DNA of 8,442 bases from Verrucomicrobiales bacterium (GTDB taxonomy: Bacteria; Verrucomicrobiota; Verrucomicrobiia; Verrucomicrobiales; Akkermansiaceae). Each line of letters begins with the position of its first letter. The first letter of the stretch is position 1. Both the position numbers and the translations under genes were made by a program. Below are positions 1-7,400 of this stretch, in pieces. Location of the stretch: NCBI GenBank assembly GCA_003483645.1, contig DMYM01000043.1, forward strand, positions 1 to 8,442, given 5' to 3'. The notes below the pieces were generated by a model. The model was not told where the DNA came from, did no database searches, and saw nothing but the letters and a program-made list of their open reading frames with translations.

Positions 1-577
1 CGGCATCCCCATATGTGTCTTCAAAGACAAGGTCCCCATGCACGATGGGGCCATTCGGCAACCGCCCCTTGCTGCGCACGTAGCCGATGATGTGTGCAGC
101 GGAAGGGCCCCCGGGGTAGTGCCGGTGGTAGATCGGATGCATGACCAACCCCGGGATGAGCTGCTTCTTGAAGGACTCCTCCTGGTCAGGAGGCACGAGA
201 GAGGCGGCAAAAATGAGTGGCAGCCAGCGGCGGTTCTTGTAGTGCGAGAGGAAGACCTCGTCCGTCACGTTGTAGTCCTTTCCCGCCAATCTCGAAGCGT
301 GCGTCAGGCGCTCCCTCGCCCAGGCAATGATCTCGGTATCAACCGGGTCCGGGAAATGCGCAAACTGGATGGCGAATTGATAGCCCACCCTGTTCTGAGC
401 GAAAGGCTTGCCATTCCGGTCCGTGATCAGACCCCGGGGGGCCGGAATACTGAGTGTCATGGTCCGGGCATCCGGCCGGGTCAGCACCGAGGCATCATCC
501 GCTCCTTTTCCTTTGGTCGCGGCGGTTTTGGCGCCCTCCTTGCCCAATTCCTGCCCCCAGAGGAGACACGAAAACAC
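1..577 (-). CDS. Penicillin-binding protein 2-like transpeptidase, N-terminal part (3'-partial)
   Basis: The minus-strand frame opens after TGA 640-638 and stays open to base 1. From the ATG at 460 it reads MTLSIPAPRGLITDRNGKPF, then a segment containing RRWLPLIFA, PGLVMHPIYHRHYPGG and AAHIIGYV. The 'RGLITDRNG' and 'R-YP-G-AAH-GY' motifs are those of the class B PBP dimerisation (pedestal) domain. The catalytic SxxK, SxN and KTG motifs would lie beyond the window. Family role: cross-linking septal or lateral-wall peptidoglycan from the periplasmic face of the membrane, in MrdA-type proteins together with RodA. The start is uncertain. A hydrophobic anchor (ILLPVLVPVFSCLLWGQ) is encoded at 601-551, but no ATG, GTG or TTG precedes it in frame. 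GTG 577 lies inside the anchor, and TTG 547 and ATG 460 lie after it. I list GTG 577 as the most upstream conventional start. The gene lies downstream of the giant gene on the same strand. It could be a related class B PBP rather than MrdA itself. Confidence 0.85.
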   Translation of the reverse strand, partial: MFSCLLWGQELGKEGAKTAATKGKGADDASVLTRPDARTMTLSIPAPRGLITDRNGKPFAQNRVGYQFAIQFAHFPDPVDTEIIAWARERLTHASRLAGKDYNVTDEVFLSHYKNRRWLPLIFAASLVPPDQEESFKKQLIPGLVMHPIYHRHYPGGPSAAHIIGYVRSKGRLPNGPIVHGDLVFEDTYGDA

Positions 578-753
578 CGGGACCAGGACTGGAAGGAGAA
601 TCCGGCAGCTTGCATGGTGGAGGCCCGCGACTGTAGCTCACCTCGACCCATTCAGCAATGCCGGGAATTTGTCGTCCGCCATGAATCACGTTCCAGCCCT
701 CATCCGCCTTCCGGGGAGGCAGTTGGCTCCAATTTTCCCGTCATGGCCACGCC
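578..753 (-). other. Intergenic gap between the giant gene and the PBP2-like gene
   Basis: The gap contains an imperfect hairpin near 707-721 (GCCTCCCCGGAAGGC in the minus sense, with one A/C mismatch) but no following T-tract, so I do not call a terminator. No clear -35/-10 pair is visible. A purine-rich GAGGTGAG lies at about 645-637, about 22 bases before an ATG at 615-613; this spacing is long for a ribosome binding site. The 601-578 part encodes the upstream half of the PBP hydrophobic anchor. A short minus-strand frame from 740 to 495 is open but not convincing as a gene. Read-through from the giant gene into the PBP gene is possible. Confidence 0.5.
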
Positions 754-1415
754 TCACTCGGGACTGTCGACCCGGAGGCGGATAAAGCGCGGAGTAACCC
801 CGTCGTAGGCAAACAGATCGCTGGCCTGGATCCACTCGCCCTGATCCGTCGCTGTCAGCACGATTTCGGACACGAAAGCGGGACCCGATTGCCAGGAAAC
901 GAGATCGGAGGAAACCTCCGGGACCACCTGGTAATCCTCCGAGAGATAGGACCGGAAATAAACCAGGCTCAGTTCTCCGCCGGGGGAACGGAAGGGTGTT
1001 ACCAGGGCATCAGCGTCAGCAAGATACGGGTCCAGACCGAGGGCGAACTCAACCAGATTAGGCACTCCATCCCCGTCCTCATCAGCCGCCCTTCTCGCTC
1101 CAACCGCATCCGGATTTCCAAACTGTCGCACCACCCACGCCTGGTAAGAGTCCCGGAAGATAATGGTCACCTCGCCGGTTTGGAACGGACCAGCATCAGG
1201 AGTAGCGATCAGTGCGAAGGTATAGCGCCCTGCGACGGGCACGGTCACCGTGGTGTCCTCGTTGCTCCCGTTTCCGAAGGTGGCCACCGCGGGCCCATTC
1301 TCCAGGATCCAGTTGAGCGTGACGGCGGCACGATCAAGGGAACCGTAATGGACAGTGGCATTGAGGGTCGCATCTGCCGGCAGGACGATTTCCTGGTCCA
1401 CCCCACCGAAAACGA
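754..1415 (-). other. C-terminal Ig/PKD-like domain and calcium-loop module
   Basis: Residues 2322-2409 (VDQEIVLPADATLNATVHYG ... GRYTFALIATPD) look like an Ig/PKD-type beta domain. Residues 2410-2542 follow: DSYQAWVVRQFGNPDAVGAR, then DEDGDGVPNLVEFALGLDP, LVYFRSY, VPEVSSDLVSWQSG and final TPRFIRLRVDSPE. The DxDxDG loop followed by 'NLxEFALGxDP' and a terminal 'FIRLRV' strand is a recurrent C-terminal module of secreted verrucomicrobial proteins. No LPXTG, PEP-CTERM or transmembrane anchor is seen. A sorting or surface-retention role is only an inference. Confidence 0.75.
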
Positions 1416-4400
1416 AGAACCCGCTCCCGGCACCGGGTGACCCTCCCCCTGCCCCTGCTGACGTCCAGCTCTCCTTTTCACCCCACCTGCCGGGATTGCC
1501 GTATTCATCGATAATCACCAGCGAGTAGCCTCCACCATCGGTGGAGGGATACCACGAGTCCCGGTAGATGAAATCGTGCACCACCGCATTGAGGTCAACG
1601 ATCTCCAATCGCAGGCGATCCTGGTCATTGTCTAGTTTTCCGGACCACTCTCCGGCAATGTTGACCCCGAATCCATGGACAGCCTGGAAGACATCCTCAT
1701 CTGAAACCACCACGGCATACTCGCCCGGCGCGAGGATCATGTCCGGAAACTCAAACTCTATCCCCTTCGTAAACTCGACTCCCTCGAGATTAATCGGAAG
1801 ATTCCCAACGTTGCGGACTTCAATGAATTCTGCATCGGCAAACTGGACAGGGTGATACATGATCTCCGTGATCCGGAGCGACTCCAGAACCCGGCTCTCA
1901 GCGCTCAGGTCCGTGCTGTTCGAGAACCCGGGAGTCGGAACGGCAAACTGGACGTAGAGCGACGCTCCGTCCGTTGCACGACCCTGCGATTGGTCCGGGG
2001 CATCACACACGGTATGAACCCGATCGATCTCCACCCGGTTGGATCCATAAATCGCCACCCACCCGTAGGCGGCACCCAGCTTGAAAGGCAGCTCAGACGG
2101 GCCATTGGCACTAGTCCCTACCGCCTCCAGAACTGCGAATCCCCCACCCCCAACGAAACTAAGGGCAGGCAGGACAGCTGACCGGGTAAGGTTGAGCGGA
2201 TCATCGGTGATGAGTGCCCCTCCGATTGAGATCGGCAACGGTTCCGGATTGTAGAGTTCCAGGAAGTCCTGGGTGTAGACAACCTCTGGCTTACTCAACC
2301 ACTCATTGAGACGCAATCCCGCTGGATTCCCCAGGGAGTGGGGTTGGTTGAGCGCACCAGGTGTAGGCAGGGTCAAAACCCAGTTAATCTCTCCCGGCCC
2401 GGTCCGACCGATGGACAAGTTCTCCACCTGGGGACCGAAAACAACCGAATCCACAAGCGTCCCGGCGGAGTTGAAGAGTAAGACGTATTCCCCGGCGCCA
2501 TTGAGGGAGAATCCAAGACGGATTCCCTGCCCCGGGCCCGAATCCGCATAAAGCATGAGGCGCTGACCACTGCCGATTGACGTTCCGGCCGGAAAAACGA
2601 ACTTACGAGGTTCAGAGGGATCGTCCGTGATCGAATAGCCGCCGAGGGAGCGGGTCAATCCCGTGTTCCCCAGCTCTATGTAGTCGGGAAATTTTCCATC
2701 CACTTCATGGGCCGATTCATTCACGGCAAGCACCTCGCTGAGGAAAAGCGTCCCATGGGGGGAGTTCTCGGAGGTCAGGGTAGTAGGACCCAGGAGTGGA
2801 GGAGCGGGTCCCAGCTCCCCGTCCACTACCCCCCGCACATAAGTCCGCCGGGCGTCCATGAAGTCGATGAGATCATCAATCACGTTCTGCGGAACCCAGT
2901 CCGAAAGATGATTGGACAAGAGAGCATCAAAGCGCCTTTTCGAGAAACTGGTCTGGATCAGGCTCCGCAGGGCCTGGAAATAACGGATTCGGATGGCGGG
3001 TTCCTCAAAAAGCGGAACGAGCGGACCGAGGGTCTGTCCTGACCTCACCATGTCGAAGAGAGTGTGCTCCGGGTCGGTGATGCGCGATCCGTCTCCCCGG
3101 CCCAGAATGGTGTCCAGGTCGTGCGGGATGAACAGAAACCTCGGATCGACCACTCCGCGATACATGCTGTAGTCGTCGTCGGTTCCGTTACTGGCGTTCG
3201 TCTCCCCGTTCGCTATGAGTGTTTCTACTGCGAACCAACGCATCCACTGATCAAGATTGGCTACGACCTCGACCTGGTCGATGTAATCCGGATCGTTATC
3301 CGCCCGGTTCATGACGCGGAGAAACTCATCGAGATCCGTCCAGTCATTCTCCGAGCCATTGGTCTGCTTCCCCCATCCATCGCGGCCATATCGATCCAGG
3401 TCCCCTCCGCGGTAGGCCCAGTTCACATCGGGACGCACCTTCTTGTAGAGATTGCCCTGTGGATCACGGCTCATTTTCTCGTCGACAAATTCGAAGTTGA
3501 GCGGCTGGAGGTGCACGAAACTTCCGTAGTCTTCCTGCCTGTCCCTGGCCGGATCGTTGCCATTCCACCGGAACGCGATGCGCTTGCTGTCGGGAGCCGG
3601 AAGATCGCTTGCCTGGAAGAGCTTCATTCCAATGAACTGAAGCCAGGTGTACTGTGTATTCAGATTCATCTGACTCGATCCGTTCCACGGCCTGTCGCGG
3701 GGAAGATTGATCCGCATCGGTGGCGGATTGTCCCGGCGACTACTTGCTCCCCGTACCCGCACGCCGCACTGGTAGCGCACAACAGGACCACTGCAATCGT
3801 CTGCAATGAGGGTGCAGTGGTGCTGCGCATTCGAGTCACGATCAACGTCCGAGAAGACCCGGCTTTCGGCCCTGGTCATGATCAGCCGGTAGATGCCTTC
3901 TCCCTCCGGATTGGGTTCATCATCGACCTGGTAGTGCAGGTTGGCCACCTGTCCGATACTGGTAGGCGCCGGCCAGGTCCGGACGTTGCTTCCATCGGTG
4001 GCCGAAAGGTAGAACTCGATGATCGTTGCATCATCCATGGCGGGCAGAGTCGCTCCGAATACCCCGTCATTGGCATCCCCGTCATTGTGCAAGCCGTCAT
4101 CCACCATCGAGGTGCTTGAGAACTCGGGGGCTTCCAGAACCGAGACACGGTAAAAAAGGGTGGCTGTCAGACCGCTCATGGAGGTGTCACGCAATCTCGC
4201 CCGGATCGTGACGATATCCGTGGAGCGCGGAACGAGAGGCCTGTGCGTAACATCCTGGACCAGGGGTGCCATCGCACTTTCATCCAGGGCCGCGGAATTG
4301 ACAGCCCCGGGAGTAGCCCCCCCTTCGCTCGCCCGCCAATTCTGACCCGATTTGTTGGTCAGTCCCGTCTGAATCAGTTCAAGGGACTCCCCCGTTCCGT

Positions 4401-7400
4401 CATGAGCAGCCTCCCAGGTCCAACCGGGCTCCCCGGCGTCCGTCACTCGCGTCCGGGTGGCCCACTCTCCCTGGTCATGATAACTCACCTCATCGACCTG
4501 CTCCTCCTTCTCATCGATCAGTCGGATAGTTTCTCCACGATTGCTCAGAGACCCGGTCCACCCGCCCGCAAGCTGATCAACTGCTCCATAAATAGCCGTG
4601 AATTCAGCCGGATCGGCAGCCACCACCAAAAACCCCCCGGCCGGGATGGTGAGATCCGGAAAGGTGAAATTAATCCCATTGGTGAAACTCCAGTCCTCCA
4701 CCTTCACGGGACCGTCACCGATATTCGTCAGTTCAAGAAATTCGTGGGCAACATTCCCACTTCCCGGGTGGTACATGATCTCATTGATCACGATCGCGTC
4801 GGAAGCTCCCCCAATCTGGATGGTCACCTTGCCGGGACCAGAGCCCAGAGAGCCATCGCGCACCCGATAGGTGAAACTGTCCGTCCCCGTGAATCCAGGA
4901 GGGTGGGTGTAGACGAATGATCCGTCCCCGTTCAGGATGACCTCTCCGTGGGCGGGCGGATTCACCAGCGACGCGACCAGGGCGGCGCTGTCGATGTCGA
5001 AGTCGTTCACCAGCACACCCGCCGCTGCGTTGATGGACAACTCCTGGTTCAGAATGGCCAGGTAGGAGTCATCCATCGTCACGGGAGGATCGTTTATCCC
5101 TGAAACAGTGAGATTCACCGCCACGGAACCGGAAGTGCGCACCCCATCCATCGCAGTGTAAGTGAAGGCATCTGTCCCCTCGAAATCCGGTTCCGGGGTA
5201 TACGAGAACGATCCGTCCTGGCCCAGGACAAGTAGCCCGTGCGCGGGCGGAGAAAGGAGAATTGCGGCAAGGGGATCGTTCTCGGCGTCGCTGTCATTGC
5301 TCAACACCCCCTCGGCCGAAGCAACAGTCCTGGAAGCATCCTCCTGCACACCGTAAGTGTCAGCGACCCCGTTGGGAGCGCGGTCCAGATGAATGGTGAC
5401 CGTGGTCTCCGGCGAAGCGAGAACCCCATCGTTCGCACGATAGGTGAAGGTCACTGCTCCGGGGCTCCCGTCGGCTGCACGATAAAAGAACGATCCTTCC
5501 GGACTCAGGATCAGGTCACCACTCGTCGCAGGATCGACCAATTCCGCCACCAGTGTCGTTCCATCGGGATCAAAATCATTGGCAAGAACTCCATCCTGCT
5601 CATCGATTATGATCCAGCCGCCCGGATCGATGGCATACACATCGGAAATGGTTTCCGGGATGTCTTCCGCGTTGATCACATTCAGGGTAACGCTTTCCAC
5701 CGGTGAAACCGACTTGCCGTCCGAGGCCGTATAGGTGAAGGAGTCCGGGCCGAAATAGTTGCGGGCCGGCAGATAGCTGAATGATCCGTCTCCATTGAAG
5801 GTGAGCACCCCGTGCGAGGTAGAACTCACCAGGGTAGCGGTCATGACTTCCTCGTCGGGATCCACATCATTGGCCAGAACTCCCTGGCTGGCGCTGCGGA
5901 CATACTCCGTGTCTTCCCCGGGCGAGTAGACATCAGGTTGCGTCTCGGGGATATCATTGAGCCCCGGCAGGACGTTAATTGTCACCATCCCCAGCGAACT
6001 GGCGGCCCCGTTACTGGCGCGGTAGACAAAGCTGTCCTCTCCCTCGAAATTCAACCCCGGCGTGTAGAGAAACGTCCCGTCCACATTGAGGATGACTGAG
6101 CCATGAGCCGGACCGCTTTCCACGGCGGAGGTCAGACCCACCCCGTCGAGATCAGTGTCATTGTCCAGCAAGCCGGTCCTGGCACCACGCACGACTTCCA
6201 GTTCCAGGTTGAAACTAAGATCGGAGCTCTGCGGGTCGCTCTGGTGGATCTCCACCGCGAGGATATTGTCCCCTGCCACAAAAAGGGCAGGCGGGACGGG
6301 AGGCAGTTCAATCTCAAGATTGCCGTCGTCCACCGCACTCTGGGCAAAGTCGTCGTAGGATGGGTTGGCATCAATATTGTCGATGCCGATCCGGGTCCCA
6401 TTGAGAAAGACCACGACCCCGTCATCGCGGAAAACCCGACAGGCGCCGCTCACAATCGCATCCGTGTCCTCGACCATGAAGGTGCGGCGAAAGTAGGTGG
6501 TAGGATGCTTGTCCTGGGGATCACCACCGAAACCAATCTCACTTTCCTCGTCACCGTCGCCATATCCCAGTTCAGCCGGACCACTATTCCACTGCGAGTC
6601 GTTGTAGCCCGGTTCCCGCCACTCACTGCCAAGGTCCGTACCCGTGTCGTCGAATCTCCATTCAGATCCATAAGGCACCACCGTTTCCGCACCCCCCCCC
6701 GCTCCACCCGCTACACTCACTTCAAGGACTGCGTTCTCCGGGACCACATAACTGTCATCCCGGGTGACCGGCGCATCCGGACGAGGATCTACTATCAGGG
6801 TTACCACCGTCAACCCGGACTGCAGAGATCCATCGCTGGTGCGGTAACTGAAGCTGTCTGTCCCGAAAAAGTCGTCATCGGGCGTATAAATGAAGGTTCC
6901 ATCCGAATTCAGGGTGAGCGATCCGTGCTCCACATCCTCTCCCTCAACCGCACTCAAATCCCCACTTTCCGGATCACTATCGTTATCAAGCACTCCCTCG
7001 CCCGGAAGGTCCACGGCGAGCGATGCGTCTTCGGCAACGGCATAAGTCTCCGGAACCGCAACCGGCCGATCGTTAACGGCCTGCACCTCTATGATCACAG
7101 TAGCCGGTTCCGAGGTGCCGCTGGCGTCCGTGACTTCATAGGTAAAACTGTCCGTTCCGAAAAAATTGACCACGGGCGTGTAAATGAACACGCCATCGGG
7201 AGCCATACTCACCACGCCATGCTCCGGCGGGAGCACCACCACTGTGGAGGCGTTCCCTCCCACCGTGTCGTTCTCCAGGACCCCTCCTCCACTGCCAATC
7301 CCCTGCGTCACGGAGATGTCGTCGAAATAGGCGCGGATCTGCTCATTGTCCCGGGTCGTGCCGTCGGTGTAGGCACCCAGGGCGAAAGTGTGATTGCCAG

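Larger units (their letters stand above)
4804..7290 (-). repeat. Array of seven Tandem-95 / cadherin-like repeats, two of them interrupted
   Basis: Each repeat is about 92-100 residues with the pattern 'DxYxVxEDxxL...GVLxNDxD...L...P-HGxLxLxxDGSFxYTPxxxFxGTDSFTYxxxDG...VxVxVxxxND'. Approximate spans: repeat 1, 8442-8356 then 7290-7066; repeat 2, 7065-6765; repeat 3, 6764-6712 then 6178-5946; repeat 4, 5945-5650; repeat 5, 5649-5374; repeat 6, 5373-5080; repeat 7, 5079-4804. Such repeats form calcium-binding beta-sandwich rods in bacterial surface adhesins; the ND/DxD positions are the likely calcium ligands. Repeat 5 is the most divergent (starts IDPGGWIIIDEQ; has TFTYRANDG in place of the GTDSFTY form). 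Repeat identity is at protein level; the DNA copies have diverged. Confidence 0.88.

Noticed and set aside
707..721. Possible terminator hairpin after the giant gene
   Set aside because: The stem is short, has a mismatch in the transcribed sense and lacks a U-tract.
495..743. Short minus-strand open frame in the gap, reading ENWSQLPPRKADEGWNVIHG and then IPGIAEWVEVSYSRG
   Set aside because: It looks protein-like at first but has no ATG start (only GTG 689), turns Pro/Arg-rich and overlaps the PBP2 frame in its second half. No family is recognised. A remnant or a small protein cannot be excluded; a homology search with residues coded by 740-620 would decide.
38..808. Plus-strand open frame (256 codons) at the left end
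   Set aside because: It is antisense to the PBP2-like frame, whose dimerisation-domain motifs are clear, and it crosses the gap into the giant gene's 3' end.
3091..3099. RGD tripeptide in the CotH domain (R1762-D1764)
   Set aside because: It follows HDLDTILG in a position that is part of the conserved CotH-family 'GxGDG' loop, so integrin-like binding is not supported.
3064..4119. Long plus-strand open frame (351 codons) opposite the CotH region
   Set aside because: It lies fully antisense to a domain with clear family motifs, and its translation shows no recognisable domain. This is expected in GC-rich antisense frames.
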